A DNA stretch of 64,000 nt from positions 1 through 64,000 of the forward strand of contig LADS01000046.1 of the NCBI GenBank assembly GCA_000961725.1. The letters run 5' to 3'. Source of the stretch: Desulfobulbaceae bacterium BRH_c16a. GTDB lineage: Bacteria > Desulfobacterota > Desulfobulbia > Desulfobulbales > Desulfocapsaceae. Below, one piece after another: positions 38,706-48,190 of the stretch. Under the pieces are notes generated by a model. The model was not told the DNA's origin. It did no database searches and worked only from the letters and a program-made list of their open reading frames with translations. Each line of letters opens with the position of its first letter. Position 1 is the first letter of the stretch. The translations under genes and the position numbers were made by a program.

Positions 38706-38736
38706 TAGACCGGGCAGTTGAAAGCTGCCCGGTCTA
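38706..38736 (+). other. 12-bp perfect hairpin between dsrB and dsrD
   Basis: TAGACCGGGCAG (38706-38717) pairs with CTGCCCGGTCTA (38725-38736) around a 7-base loop. No T run follows, so it is not a classical terminator. It may stabilise the dsrAB message or lower dsrD transcription or translation. Confidence 0.75.
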
Positions 38737-38777
38737 TTGATGCTTTCTTCTTCCATCTTCTTAATAGGAGTAACACT

Positions 38778-39023
38778 ATGGCACTCAGTAAAGACGAATT
38801 AAAAAACGCCATCGAGGAGAAAGCTACCAAATCTCCGAAACCGCAGTTGTATATCAAAGATTTCTATGCCTGCGATCCTGATACCAAGCCGCGGGACATG
38901 AAAAACGTTGCGAACGAAATGGTAAGAGAAGGGCGACTGATGTTTTGGTCTTCCGGTTCCACCACAATGTATGCTATTCCCGGTCGTATTCAGAATGAAG
39001 AGGGCGCAGGAAACGCCGAATAA
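38778..39023 (+). CDS. dsrD: DsrD, activator of dissimilatory sulfite reductase
   Basis: 81 residues with the winged-helix DsrD sequence (MALSKDELKNAIEEKATK; YIKDFYACDPDTKPRDMKN; REGRLMFWSSGSTTMYAIPG). Found with dsrAB in sulfate reducers of the reductive type, and known to act as an allosteric activator of DsrAB. ATAGGAG precedes the ATG. Its presence supports a reductive sulfate-reducing, rather than sulfur-oxidising, enzyme. Confidence 0.96.
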   Translation: MALSKDELKNAIEEKATKSPKPQLYIKDFYACDPDTKPRDMKNVANEMVREGRLMFWSSGSTTMYAIPGRIQNEEGAGNAE

Positions 39024-39068
39024 TTTTTATTCGGAAAAGCTTTCCGGTGTTTTTTGCAGAAACTAAGG

Positions 39069-39107
39069 GTGTAGAGATGATAGCGATATCTCTACACACT
39101 TTTTTTT
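39069..39107 (+). terminator. intrinsic terminator of the dsrABD operon
   Basis: GTGTAGAGAT (39069-39078) pairs with ATCTCTACAC (39088-39097), followed by a run of T at 39100-39107. Confidence 0.9.
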
Positions 39108-39108
39108 G

Positions 39109-39321
39109 CCGGAATGGCTGGAAAGAAGGTTCACCCGACTTAAGCCATTCTAAGACGAGAATACGTTTCCCCTTAAATGGCTATGATTTTCGCATTTTCT
39201 ACTCGATTTCGATTTCGATCCCGATATCGACAAGATTGTTAGTCCATTCCTTGTATTGAGTCGAAATCTCTCAATGTTGCAATATTCACGTACGCTTTAA
39301 CCGGAAGAGCTGGAAAGAAGG
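39109..39321. repeat. pair of 21-bp direct repeats 192 bp apart
   Basis: CCGGAATGGCTGGAAAGAAG(G) at 39109-39129 and CCGGAAGAGCTGGAAAGAAG(G) at 39301-39321 differ in two bases. Between them is an AT-richer segment with a degenerate CGATTT/CGATAT hexamer tract at about 39200-39235. No gene is credible in 39024-39414; it may be an old insertion or recombination scar. Confidence 0.6.
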
Positions 39322-39346
39322 CAAGGTAATATTGTGAACGGCCGAA

Positions 39347-39379
39347 AGAAAAAAGCCGGTTGATGCATCCGCATCAACC
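39347..39379 (-). terminator. intrinsic terminator of metK-ahcY
   Basis: On the minus strand GGTTGATGC (complement of 39371-39379) pairs with GCATCAACC (complement of 39358-39366), followed downstream by a T run (A at 39348-39354 on the plus strand). Confidence 0.85.
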
Positions 39380-39414
39380 AGCCCCCGGACTTTCCAAAAA
39401 TATTGAAGAACCGA

Positions 39415-40713
39415 TTAATATCTGTAGTATTCGGGTTTATACGGTCCGGTTGTAAGGACGCCGATATAGTCAGCTTGTTCCTGCGTCAGGACGGTGAGGT
39501 TCGCGCCAATTTTCTTGAGGTGCAGGCGGGCTACCATTTCATCCAGTGCTTTTGGCAGAAAATAGACCTTGTTATCGTATTTTTCGGAGTTTTTCCAGAG
39601 TTCTATCTGGGCCAGTACCTGATTGGAAAAGGAGTTGCTCATGACAAAACTGGGATGACCGGTAGCGCAACCCAGGTTTACCAATCTTCCTTCGGCTAAG
39701 ACGATTATCTTCTTGCCGTCGGGAAAAACGACATGGTCGACCTGAGGCTTAATATTATCCCATTCGAGATCGCGGATTCCGGCGATATCGATTTCAGAAT
39801 CAAAGTGGCCGATATTGCAAACAATAGCCTGATTCGGCATCATCTCCATATGGGCTCTGGTTATGACTTTCAGGTTCCCGGTGCAGGTGACGAAAATATT
39901 GCCGATCGATGCAACCTCATCCATGGTCACTACTTTGTACCCTTCCATGGCTGCCTGAAGGGCGCAGATTGGGTCGATTTCAGTTACAAATACAGACGCC
40001 CCCATCCCGCGAAGTGCCTGAGCGCAACCTTTACCGACATCGCCATATCCGACGACAACGGCATTTTTTCCGGCAATCATCACATCCGTCGCTCTTTTGA
40101 TACCGTCGATAAGCGACTCGCGACAGCCGTAAAGATTGTCGAACTTCGACTTGGTGACAGAGTCGTTAACGTTGAAAGCGGGACACTTCAATTTTCCCGC
40201 GGCCGCCATCTCGTTGAGTCTATGCACACCGGTCGTGGTTTCCTCACTGATTCCGCGTATTGAAGTCAGTTCTTTATGATATTTTTCATGCATCACCAGA
40301 GTGAGGTCTCCGCCGTCATCGAGTATCATGTTTGGACGCCAGTCGTTGGGGCCAAAAATGGTTTGATCGATACACCACCAGAAATCGGCTTCGGTTTCAC
40401 CTTTCCAGGCGAAAGTTGGAATGCCTGCCGCCGCCATTGCTGCTGCGGCATGATCCTGAGTTGAGAAGATGTTGCAGCTTGACCAGCGAATTTCCGCCCC
40501 AAGCGCAACGAGGGTTTCCATCAGGACCGCAGTCTGGATGGTCATATGCAGGCAGCCGGCAATCCTGGCGCCTTTGAGAGGAGCTTTGCTGTGATACTCT
40601 TCCCGCAGGGTCATGAGACCGGGCATTTCCGTTTCGGCGATAGCGATTTCTTTACGGCCCCATTCAGCGAGAGCCATATCTGCAACTTTGTAGTCTTTAA
40701 ACGAGTCGGTCAT
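39415..40713 (-). CDS. ahcY: adenosylhomocysteinase
   Basis: 432 residues that hydrolyse S-adenosylhomocysteine to adenosine and homocysteine with bound NAD. Motifs: [37 protein letters not shown], the NAD loop [17 protein letters not shown], and the C-terminal [10 protein letters not shown]. It lies 63 bp downstream of metK on the same strand, linking production and removal of SAM products. No clear SAH riboswitch in the short spacer. Confidence 0.97.
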   Translation of the reverse strand: MTDSFKDYKVADMALAEWGRKEIAIAETEMPGLMTLREEYHSKAPLKGARIAGCLHMTIQTAVLMETLVALGAEIRWSSCNIFSTQDHAAAAMAAAGIPTFAWKGETEADFWWCIDQTIFGPNDWRPNMILDDGGDLTLVMHEKYHKELTSIRGISEETTTGVHRLNEMAAAGKLKCPAFNVNDSVTKSKFDNLYGCRESLIDGIKRATDVMIAGKNAVVVGYGDVGKGCAQALRGMGASVFVTEIDPICALQAAMEGYKVVTMDEVASIGNIFVTCTGNLKVITRAHMEMMPNQAIVCNIGHFDSEIDIAGIRDLEWDNIKPQVDHVVFPDGKKIIVLAEGRLVNLGCATGHPSFVMSNSFSNQVLAQIELWKNSEKYDNKVYFLPKALDEMVARLHLKKIGANLTVLTQEQADYIGVLTTGPYKPEYYRY

Positions 40714-40776
40714 TGTAATATTCCATTCTGGGTATTAAAGCAGCGTAAAATAACTCCCGAGAGTCAGGATCACCCG

Positions 40777-41943
40777 CTACTTGATTTTAGCAGCGTCTCT
40801 CAAAACATCGGCCTTGTCTGTTTTTTCCCAGGTAAAGCTGTCAAGCTCCCGGCCGAAATGGCCGTAAGCCGCGGTAGGGAGATAGATGGGTCTGAGAAGG
40901 TCGAGTTGCTGGACAATTGCTTTTGGGCGTAGATCAAAGTGCGCCATTATCAGCTTTTTGATATCTGAATCGGAAATTTTACCGGTTCCAAAGCTGTTGA
41001 CGTTGATGGAGACGGGTTGAGAAATGCCGATCGCATAGGCGACCTGGACCTCGATTTCGTCTGCCAGGCCGGCGGCAATGAGATTTTTGGCGACATATCT
41101 GCCGTAGTAGGAACTTGAACGGTCGACCTTGGACGGATCCTTGCCGGAAAAAGCACCGCCGCCGTGTGAACCTTTACCGCCATAGGTGTCGACGATAATT
41201 TTTCGTCCGGTTACTCCACAGTCACCGACTGGTCCGCCGATGACAAAGCGGCCGGTAGGGTTGATGAAGAATTTAGTCTTCGCGTCGATCATATTGGCCG
41301 GAAGAACCGGTTTGATGATTTCCTCCATGACGCCTTCCTTGAGATTCTCATAGCTCACATAAGCATCGTGTTGGGTGGAGAGGACAACCGCTTCGATTCT
41401 GGTCGGTACCTTATTGACATATTGAATCGTAACCTGGCTTTTGGCGTCCGGGCGAAGCCAAGGCAGAATATTGGCCTTGCGAACTTCGGCCTGACGCTTG
41501 GTAAGTCTATGTGCGTAGGTGATCGGCATCGGCATCAGCACGCTGGTCTCATTGCAGGCATAGCCGAACATAAGACCCTGATCTCCCGCTCCCTGGTCAA
41601 GATCGAGACCTGAGCCTTCATTCACCCCCTGAGCTATATCCGGGGATTGTTTGTCAATCGAGGTAATGACAGCACAAGACTGCCAGTCGAACCCCATCTC
41701 CGAGGAGTTGTAGCCGATGCCTTTGATCGTCTGGCGAACAACGTGCGGCATATCGACCCATGCTGTGGTGGTAATTTCTCCGGCAATAACTGCCATTCCG
41801 GTGGTAACTAAAGTCTCACAGGCGACTCGGGCTGCGGGATCCTGGGTGAGAATGGCGTCAAGAATGGCATCTGATATTTGATCGGCCACTTTGTCTGGAT
41901 GGCCTTCAGACACTGATTCTGAAGTAAACAGATATTCTGACAT
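40777..41943 (-). CDS. metK: S-adenosylmethionine synthetase
   Basis: 388 residues that make SAM from methionine and ATP. Motifs: [30 protein letters not shown] and [16 protein letters not shown]. The start is ATG 41943 ([10 protein letters not shown]) with GGAG upstream; a longer frame to 42015 is a hydrophobic extension unlikely to be translated. It heads an operon with ahcY. I find no SAM riboswitch motif upstream. Confidence 0.97.
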   Translation of the reverse strand: MSEYLFTSESVSEGHPDKVADQISDAILDAILTQDPAARVACETLVTTGMAVIAGEITTTAWVDMPHVVRQTIKGIGYNSSEMGFDWQSCAVITSIDKQSPDIAQGVNEGSGLDLDQGAGDQGLMFGYACNETSVLMPMPITYAHRLTKRQAEVRKANILPWLRPDAKSQVTIQYVNKVPTRIEAVVLSTQHDAYVSYENLKEGVMEEIIKPVLPANMIDAKTKFFINPTGRFVIGGPVGDCGVTGRKIIVDTYGGKGSHGGGAFSGKDPSKVDRSSSYYGRYVAKNLIAAGLADEIEVQVAYAIGISQPVSINVNSFGTGKISDSDIKKLIMAHFDLRPKAIVQQLDLLRPIYLPTAAYGHFGRELDSFTWEKTDKADVLRDAAKIK

Positions 41944-42282
41944 AAAAACTCCAAATAATGATAGATGAGTTGTGAATAGATGAAACAAACTGATCAAAAG
42001 GGTATCAATATACACGATATAAGAAAATATTGCGGAAAAAAGCTATGATATGGCCAAAAAAGTCAACATTCCGGCTCTGGAAAAAGAAGCCTGTAAGAAA
42101 AATGCATGGTATCGAATAATTCCCTGTTCTTGCCTGGTATAAAAACAATGATTATGATGGCCGCATTTGCTATACATGGACATACATGGATACGGAAATT
42201 TATCCGACGATTCATATCGACAAGTGCAAGGCCCGTTAGAGAAATTGAGGCGTGGATTTTTTACCAGAAAGGAATTGAACAA
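41944..42282. other. 339-bp divergent intergenic region metK/kdsD
   Basis: It should hold promoters for both genes. It is AT-rich on the metK side, where TATATT-like boxes occur without a good -35. An open frame from 42106 runs in phase into kdsD but has no family similarity, so I read it as untranslated. Confidence 0.4.
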
Positions 42283-43254
42283 ATGTCTATTGAAGACGCG
42301 AAGGAAGTTCTGCGTATAGAAGAACAGGGATTGGCGGCAATTCGAGAGAGAATAGGCGAGGAATTTGTCCAGGCGATTGATATGATTCTTGCCTGTCCCG
42401 GAAGAGTCATAATAACCGGGATAGGTAAGTCCGGCATAATCGGACAAAAGATTGCCGCGACCATGAACAGCACGGGAACACCTTCTTTCTTCCTCCATCC
42501 GGTTGAGGCAATGCATGGCGACCTTGGCATGGTTGCGGCCGGCGATGTGGTCGTGGCTATCTCTTATTCCGGAGAAACCGCCGAACTGAACGGTTTGCTC
42601 ATTACCTTGAAAAAAAGAGGCAACACAATTATCGCCATGACTGGCGGGAAAAAATCTTCGCTCGCCGTAGCTGCCGATATTGTCCTGGATATCGCAGTCC
42701 CCAAAGAAGCTTGCCCGCTAGGTCTGGCACCGACGGCAAGTACCACGGCAACGCTGGCGATGGGGGACGCCCTTTCTGTAGTTTTGCTCAACAGGAAAAA
42801 GTTTCAGGCTGAAGACTTTCGTCATAATCATCCCGGAGGAAGCCTGGGACAAAGGCTGAAAGTACGGGTGACGGAGGTGATGCTGACAGGCCGGGATATC
42901 CCCTCAATTTTCCCCGAGAACTCAGCCACCGATGCAGTTTGTGTGCTCAATGAGAAAAATATGGGTGTGGTCTTGGTGGTAGACAGGAACAACAGGGTCT
43001 TGGGTATAGTAACGGATGGCGATGTGCGTCGAGCAATAGTCAATTCCCTAGATATTTCTCGCCTCAGTGCCGCCGAGTTTATGACGGAAGGACCTATTTG
43101 TATCGATAGCACGCAGCTTGCAGCCGATGCCCTGAGTATTATGCAGACTCACGAAATTACCGCTCTGCCGATAATCGAAGAAGACGGACAGCTGCTGGGC
43201 CTCTTGCATCTGCATAATCTGCTCGGCAAGGGTGAGTTCAGATTCCTGGTGTAA
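42283..43254 (+). CDS. kdsD: D-arabinose-5-phosphate isomerase (KpsF/GutQ family)
   Basis: 323 residues. An SIS sugar-isomerase domain (ITGIGKSGIIGQKIAATM, VAISYSGETAELN, HNHPGGSLGQRL) is followed by two CBS domains (MLTGRDIPSIFPE, MTEGPICID). It interconverts ribulose 5-phosphate and arabinose 5-phosphate, the first step towards Kdo for lipopolysaccharide, matching a Gram-negative cell. AAAGGA precedes ATG 42283; the longer frame to 42106 is rejected. It converges with the next gene, with only 6 bp between the stops. Confidence 0.94.
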   Translation: MSIEDAKEVLRIEEQGLAAIRERIGEEFVQAIDMILACPGRVIITGIGKSGIIGQKIAATMNSTGTPSFFLHPVEAMHGDLGMVAAGDVVVAISYSGETAELNGLLITLKKRGNTIIAMTGGKKSSLAVAADIVLDIAVPKEACPLGLAPTASTTATLAMGDALSVVLLNRKKFQAEDFRHNHPGGSLGQRLKVRVTEVMLTGRDIPSIFPENSATDAVCVLNEKNMGVVLVVDRNNRVLGIVTDGDVRRAIVNSLDISRLSAAEFMTEGPICIDSTQLAADALSIMQTHEITALPIIEEDGQLLGLLHLHNLLGKGEFRFLV

Positions 43255-43260
43255 TGGAGA

Positions 43261-45507
43261 TTATTGTTGTATGGAAAACGGCTCCCATTGATTGCTCTTT
43301 TTGTCGAAAGCATAGTGCATGATAAGCGTGAGAGGTCGTCCGCCGCCGGACTCGGTACATTGCATCTTAAAGACCATTTTGTCGCCTGTGTCCCTGGTTA
43401 AGCTCATTATCGGATTGACCAGATTTTCCTTGATCACGTTTGGATAGTTGGCGATAAAAATGGTATGATAATTATCTTTCAAATACTGGACCTTATCTGC
43501 AAGAAGGATCTTTTCGTCAAGTGTTTGAATGGTCGCGGCAAGCTCAGTCCTGGTTTCGCGGAACTCGCTTTCGCCGGCGAAAGAGCTTTTTTCGATTTCC
43601 TCGATCAGCTGCCGATAGATCATACCGGCAGTTTTCAATTCATTTTTGTCCAAATGATTTGCGGCTAATTGACGATCCCGAACGATCAAGGCCTGGAGGA
43701 TGATCCTGGAGAGCTTCCGGAGGCTCATCTCGGCGTCAATCGTTTTCAGGAGGGCTTGATGGTCGGTGAGGAATGCCTCTGCTTTACTGTAATTGGCGAT
43801 GGCTTCATCCCAGAATCCAGAACCGAAGGTTTTGTTGCCTTGATCTATCAAGTCATAGAGTTCGGCTCGTTTCATGTTTTTTTGAACAGTTTCAAAAGAT
43901 TCTTTCGGTATGTCTTCAAGGTCTTCATAAGCCGATAAAGCGATCTCGTAGGCGGCAATGGCTTTTTGCCAATCGGATTGGCCAAGGAAAACATCCCCTT
44001 GTTCCCGCGATTGTTCGAATGTACTCCTTGCCAGCGATTTCCGGAGAAGGTCTGCATAGTGGGGACGATCGCCTTCGGGCAGTGATGCAAGTAAAGGTTC
44101 GGCCTTCTCGAGTTCAGCGATGGCTTCCCGCCACTTTCGGTCCAGCAATATTTTTTCGGCGGAATCATAGGCCATTCTGAACCGGGAAATACTGTGCTTG
44201 CTTTTTACTTCTGCTGCAACCTCGGCAGGAATATATTGAGCAGCCTGGGGGAGTGCAATAATCCCGGCAAACCGATCGATAGCCTGTGGCCAGTTTTCCT
44301 GGAGAAAAAAATCTTCAGCCTCCTTCTGCAACTGTCGGAAGGTCATGATGATCTCGGCATCTTTTTTGGGAAGATACATGCCGTCAACGAGAATCTTGCC
44401 GTTCAAGCCCTGGATAAATGTTTCGGATTGCAGGATGCGATCAATTTTTTCCCGTAGCCGGGCTACCCTTTCCTGGTGGATGAATTTGACGCCGTAACTG
44501 GCTGTCAATGCCTGCTCGCAAGATCGCTTGGCCTCTTCGAATTGTTCCTTTTCCACAAAAGCCGAGCATTGCAGGGATGCGGTGTCGGCGGCGGCGAGTT
44601 GAGTCATAATCGACCAATAGTAATACCCGCAGCCTGCAAAAATCACTGCACCTATTCCGCCAACCAGGTATACTGAAACGTTTTTGATTCGTCGAAGGGT
44701 TGAAGCTCGATGAGTTTTTCCTTCGGGTTTCGGTCCCCGTTTTTTGGCGGAGCGATTTTGGGCTGTTTTAGGATCTTTCTCTTCTTCTGCCCGTTTTTTG
44801 TTAATCGGGAGTGCTGCTTCATCTGTACTGTCGGCGGGCTCGTCCTCCATAATATCTTCAAAGTCGGCAAGATCTTGCCTGAGAGTTGGAGCAGACTCAA
44901 CCACCGGAAGGGAGCCATCCGGCAGGTCTTCTTGAGCTTTTGAGTCTTCAAGGGCCAGAAAATCGAATCCCGTTCGGAGGTCGCTCTCATCGAGAGTATC
45001 TATGCCCGGCTTGTCATTGTCTTTATCCGGAAAATCGAGATCGGCTTCCTTTTCGTTCCAGATGATATCGGTTAACGGCAAGGTCTCGGGATGGTCCTGG
45101 TACCAGATGGAAGCATCCTCGTTAAAGGCGTTGGTCCTGGAGTAGATCTCTCCATTGATCATTTGCCCGATATACATTATCAGATCGGAAACTCGACTGT
45201 CCTGGTTCCAGGAGTCGCCAAGGCATATGGCTGCAGGATCGAAATCGGGATGAAAGATATCGCTTTTCGGCTTGCAACTCGGCGGGAAATGTGGAAAACC
45301 AAAAGGAATCGTCAACTCGACAACATGCCGGGATGTTTCTATGATATCGCCACTTCCGGTCTTGCACAGCCCATTAATGGCATAGGTGATTTCGTACTGA
45401 TCGGGAGGATCTCCTTTTATTGGAGCGAAGGAAATGGCAGAGTGGGAGGAGAAGTGCTCCCTCAACTGTCGATGGATTTCAACTAATTGATTTGGTGCGG
45501 AAGACAT
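43261..45507 (-). CDS. membrane protein with N-terminal E2 (UBC-like) domain and TPR-like repeats
   Basis: 748 residues. Residues about 10-140 match the ubiquitin-conjugating fold: FPHFPPSCKP, then FHPDFDPAAICLGDSW, with His86 and candidate catalytic Cys95 in ICLGD, as in HPN...G.ICL of E2 enzymes. A charged low-complexity linker (about 155-275) ends in a basic patch (KKRGPK, RRIK), then one membrane helix about 279-300. The rest (about 305-700) is TPR-like repeats (NWPQAIDRFAGII, KWREAIAELEKAE, DWQKAIAAYEIAL, FWDEAIANYSKAE). The positive-inside rule predicts a cytoplasmic E2 domain and periplasmic repeats. No E1, JAB or ubiquitin-like gene lies nearby. Possible roles: protein conjugation, or a binding-only RWD-like scaffold. 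It is divergent from a cNMP-binding protein. Confidence 0.72.
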   Translation of the reverse strand: MSSAPNQLVEIHRQLREHFSSHSAISFAPIKGDPPDQYEITYAINGLCKTGSGDIIETSRHVVELTIPFGFPHFPPSCKPKSDIFHPDFDPAAICLGDSWNQDSRVSDLIMYIGQMINGEIYSRTNAFNEDASIWYQDHPETLPLTDIIWNEKEADLDFPDKDNDKPGIDTLDESDLRTGFDFLALEDSKAQEDLPDGSLPVVESAPTLRQDLADFEDIMEDEPADSTDEAALPINKKRAEEEKDPKTAQNRSAKKRGPKPEGKTHRASTLRRIKNVSVYLVGGIGAVIFAGCGYYYWSIMTQLAAADTASLQCSAFVEKEQFEEAKRSCEQALTASYGVKFIHQERVARLREKIDRILQSETFIQGLNGKILVDGMYLPKKDAEIIMTFRQLQKEAEDFFLQENWPQAIDRFAGIIALPQAAQYIPAEVAAEVKSKHSISRFRMAYDSAEKILLDRKWREAIAELEKAEPLLASLPEGDRPHYADLLRKSLARSTFEQSREQGDVFLGQSDWQKAIAAYEIALSAYEDLEDIPKESFETVQKNMKRAELYDLIDQGNKTFGSGFWDEAIANYSKAEAFLTDHQALLKTIDAEMSLRKLSRIILQALIVRDRQLAANHLDKNELKTAGMIYRQLIEEIEKSSFAGESEFRETRTELAATIQTLDEKILLADKVQYLKDNYHTIFIANYPNVIKENLVNPIMSLTRDTGDKMVFKMQCTESGGGRPLTLIMHYAFDKKSNQWEPFSIQQ

Positions 45508-45675
45508 AAAAAATAGTTTGTTTGTAAAATAAAGGAGCTAACAGTTTTCGCTAGTATATCAAATTATTTGAGTATAACAAAAAGTATTTGTACATGGCGC
45601 CGTTTTGGCTCCTGAAATGAGATGAATCCAGGAAAAGTCGGAGTTCGAAAAGCGAGCTTCATTTTTGTAAACTAC

Positions 45676-46746
45676 ATGAAACTATTCACCGCTGTTTTTT
45701 CAATACATGAGGAAAAGAATTGCCCTCTCTACAAGGTGGGTGAACGATTGCAACTTTCAGAAAAGACACTTGCCTGTCCGGAAAACAAGGAGGTGTGCCT
45801 GATTCTCGTCCGTGACATGACAGAACTGCTGTTCAGGTTTCTGCAAAAACAACCCGTAGACACTCGTGAATACAGAGACAAAGTATTCAATTGCAGTGGC
45901 TGTAAGGGACTGATTAAATTTTCTCTCGTAAACCATGAAGGACGGCAGGACGTTATCGAAGAGGAAGGACCTGGCGCCAACTTATTAGAATCGGAAACAG
46001 AAAACATTTGCCGAAACGTCATCGACAGTCCCTTTATTCGTACGCTGCCATCCGAACACATTGATTCAATACTTGCTCAGTTTAGAGAAATAATCGTTAA
46101 GCAAGGAACTGTCCTGATAAATAAAGGTGAGACCAATCTGAATCTCTACATGGTCTGTTCCGGAGAACTTCTTGTCGAGGAAGGCGGACGACAGACTGTC
46201 ATCGCGGCCGGTGAACTTTGTGGGGAAATGAGCTATCTCGGAGCCGATCTGGCTGTTGCAACCGTACGAGCGATAAAAGAAACGAAGGTGTTGGCCATTG
46301 CCGGAGATGTTTTTGGCCGTTTATTCGATAACAACCCGGCTGTGCAGTCATTTATGGCGCAATTGCTTGCTGCTCGATTGCGAAGGACCAACGCCGATCG
46401 GGCGCGCGATCTAGAATCATGCATGGTCGGCAGAATCGATGAAATTGTTCCTGCCGAACTTTTTCAGATATTTCATATGCATCAGAAGACCGGCGTGCTT
46501 TCCATGGATCTTTCCCAGGGGATCGGCAAAGTATCTTTTCGAGAAGGATGTCTTATCAATGCCCGTTATGGCGAGTGGCAGAATGAGGAGGCAATATTTA
46601 AAATTCTCGCCGAGAAAAAGGGTCATTACCGATTCACTACGGGACTCTTACCCCAGGATATGCGAGCAGCAGAGATCGGTGATTTTATGAGTCTGCTCAT
46701 GGAAGGGGTCAAGCGGGTCGATGAGGAGCACGAACGTTCGAATTAA
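45676..46746 (+). CDS. cyclic-nucleotide-binding domain plus DUF4388 protein
   Basis: 356 residues. The N-terminal about 100 residues contain several cysteines (NCPLYKVGE, KVFNCSGCKGLIKF). A cNMP-binding domain follows about 125-235 (VLINKGETNLNLYMVCSGELL, then AGELCGEMSYLG), and a C-terminal DUF4388 domain (KTGVLSMDLSQGIGKVSFREG) is the type often found in bacterial signalling proteins. There is no DNA-binding helix-turn-helix, so it is likely a signalling adaptor. ATG 45676 (MKLFTAVFS) is preferred over 45622, but neither has a strong ribosome binding site. It overlaps the convergent HAD gene by four bases. Confidence 0.75.
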   Translation: MKLFTAVFSIHEEKNCPLYKVGERLQLSEKTLACPENKEVCLILVRDMTELLFRFLQKQPVDTREYRDKVFNCSGCKGLIKFSLVNHEGRQDVIEEEGPGANLLESETENICRNVIDSPFIRTLPSEHIDSILAQFREIIVKQGTVLINKGETNLNLYMVCSGELLVEEGGRQTVIAAGELCGEMSYLGADLAVATVRAIKETKVLAIAGDVFGRLFDNNPAVQSFMAQLLAARLRRTNADRARDLESCMVGRIDEIVPAELFQIFHMHQKTGVLSMDLSQGIGKVSFREGCLINARYGEWQNEEAIFKILAEKKGHYRFTTGLLPQDMRAAEIGDFMSLLMEGVKRVDEEHERSN

Positions 46747-47405
46747 GATGTACTCACCCTGTCTGTTCGAAGAGTGCAGTTTTTTTCGCCAAACGGAGGT
46801 AATTCGAGGATTTCCAGGAAGCTGCCGACGTGATATCGGGCCTGAAGATTCGGATTTTTAAAGGCAATCAACGGCACATTGCAGGCTGCAGCATGTTGTT
46901 CGTCAATGATTGAATCGCCAACGAAAATTGCCTCCTCCGGCTGGCATCCGAAGTGGTTGAGTATTTCAAAAAGACCGTCAGGAGCAGGCTTAGGTCGTTT
47001 GGCTGTTTCTGCGGTCATGACCATGCCGAAATAATTTTCCAGACCATAGCTCCGCAAAAGCGGGATCATGGTGTTGGTTCGATTGGTGGAAATTGCCAGA
47101 TGATATTTGGCACTGGTCGCTTCAAGAAAAGTTCGGAGATCCGGCTCCATCTCCATGTACTGCAGAAAAGGGCCATAATCGGTCTGCCGTCTGAAGGCAT
47201 GTACCTCTTCCAGTGAAGGTTGCAGGTAATGGCGGAAGATATGCCTGACGGATTCGGTAACATTACTCATATGCACAAAATCCTCCTCGTCGCTTTTCAT
47301 CGGTGGCATGCCGTAGTGGGCGAGCAGGTAGTTGTAATACAAGGTATTTGATTTTTTCGAGTCGAACATGACTCCGTCACAGTCGAGGACGATAAGTTTC
47401 AGCAT
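46743..47405 (-). CDS. HAD-superfamily phosphatase
   Basis: 220 residues with all four HAD motifs: DCDGVMFDS (nucleophile and acid Asp), STNRTN, the Lys region KRPKPAPDG and VGDSIIDEQAA. The helical cap after motif I is typical of phosphoglycolate phosphatase or beta-phosphoglucomutase-like enzymes. The substrate is unknown. It is 16 bp downstream of the Fe-S/Zn cluster protein gene. Confidence 0.85.
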   Translation of the reverse strand: MLKLIVLDCDGVMFDSKKSNTLYYNYLLAHYGMPPMKSDEEDFVHMSNVTESVRHIFRHYLQPSLEEVHAFRRQTDYGPFLQYMEMEPDLRTFLEATSAKYHLAISTNRTNTMIPLLRSYGLENYFGMVMTAETAKRPKPAPDGLFEILNHFGCQPEEAIFVGDSIIDEQHAAACNVPLIAFKNPNLQARYHVGSFLEILELPPFGEKNCTLRTDRVSTS

Positions 47406-47420
47406 GTATTTGGTTCCTTT

Positions 47421-48179
47421 TTATAGAGGCAGCCCCGAGTCCTGAAAAATGGCAAAGAGCTGCCGGTGCAATACATCTATGGCAAAAAGCAGCAGTTCCT
47501 CATCATCCAGCAGACGGTTTTTCTCTTGCCGCGAAAGTATGATTGACTCGAATTTGTCCTCAAACAATACCTTGCGAAAGGTGTCGAGGTTGTAAAGAGC
47601 GAGGATAAAGAAATCGATGTGCTTCTGTGAAGGGATCAAACCATTGCGAATTGCGTCATGCTGGAGAAGCTGAATAACCGCATCGTTGAACCTGTTATAG
47701 GCCGTCAGCTCCTGATCGATACAGTACTGGATTGGCGTTTGTTGCGCCGCTTCGAGAAAACCGCAGCAGTGGTTTTCTTTCATCATGACGAAATGCTCCG
47801 TAATTGCCCCGCCATCGGTTCGTATTGCTGCCCGGCCGAGAGGATAGGCGCGACAGGCTGAAGGACGATGCTGATACACAGTGCAACCCTGAGGGGCGAT
47901 AAAGACGCAACTGGCCCGGCCATCATTTACCATGGTTAGATAGAATCTGGGGAAAGGTTCGCCGGGGTCCTGTTCGATGATAATGTATTCTTCCAGCAAT
48001 TGCTGAGAGTTCAGCCCGGTGGCCTTCCTCAGGCGCAATACGTCGTACGGGGTGAGAGCCAGTTCGAGCATGCGGCAACATTCGGTAAAACAATTCACCT
48101 CGGCATGGCAGGCGAAGGTGAATGTGTCATGGCAGTCAAGGCGGGTTACATATTCCGGCAAATGTATTTCTGCAACCAT
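47421..48179 (-). CDS. YkgJ-family metal (Zn/Fe-S) cluster protein
   Basis: 252 residues with the cysteine signature of the YkgJ/UPF0153 family (CHAEVNCFTECC), later CTVYQHRPSACRAYP and NHCCGF. Function undefined; the cysteines probably bind a metal or Fe-S cluster. The start is taken as ATG 48179 (MVAEIHLPEY) with AGGAAT upstream. It lies between secDF and the HAD gene on the same strand and may share their transcript. Confidence 0.8.
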   Translation of the reverse strand: MVAEIHLPEYVTRLDCHDTFTFACHAEVNCFTECCRMLELALTPYDVLRLRKATGLNSQQLLEEYIIIEQDPGEPFPRFYLTMVNDGRASCVFIAPQGCTVYQHRPSACRAYPLGRAAIRTDGGAITEHFVMMKENHCCGFLEAAQQTPIQYCIDQELTAYNRFNDAVIQLLQHDAIRNGLIPSQKHIDFFILALYNLDTFRKVLFEDKFESIILSRQEKNRLLDDEELLLFAIDVLHRQLFAIFQDSGLPL

Positions 48180-48190
48180 ATACTTTATTC

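Noticed and set aside
39200..39235. CGATTT/CGATAT tract as a minisatellite array
   Set aside because: Too short and degenerate to call a separate repeat feature; described with the direct repeats instead.
39415..42015. SAM or SAH riboswitch upstream of metK or ahcY
   Set aside because: I looked at the 41944-42050 leader and the 63-bp spacer and found no matching conserved core.
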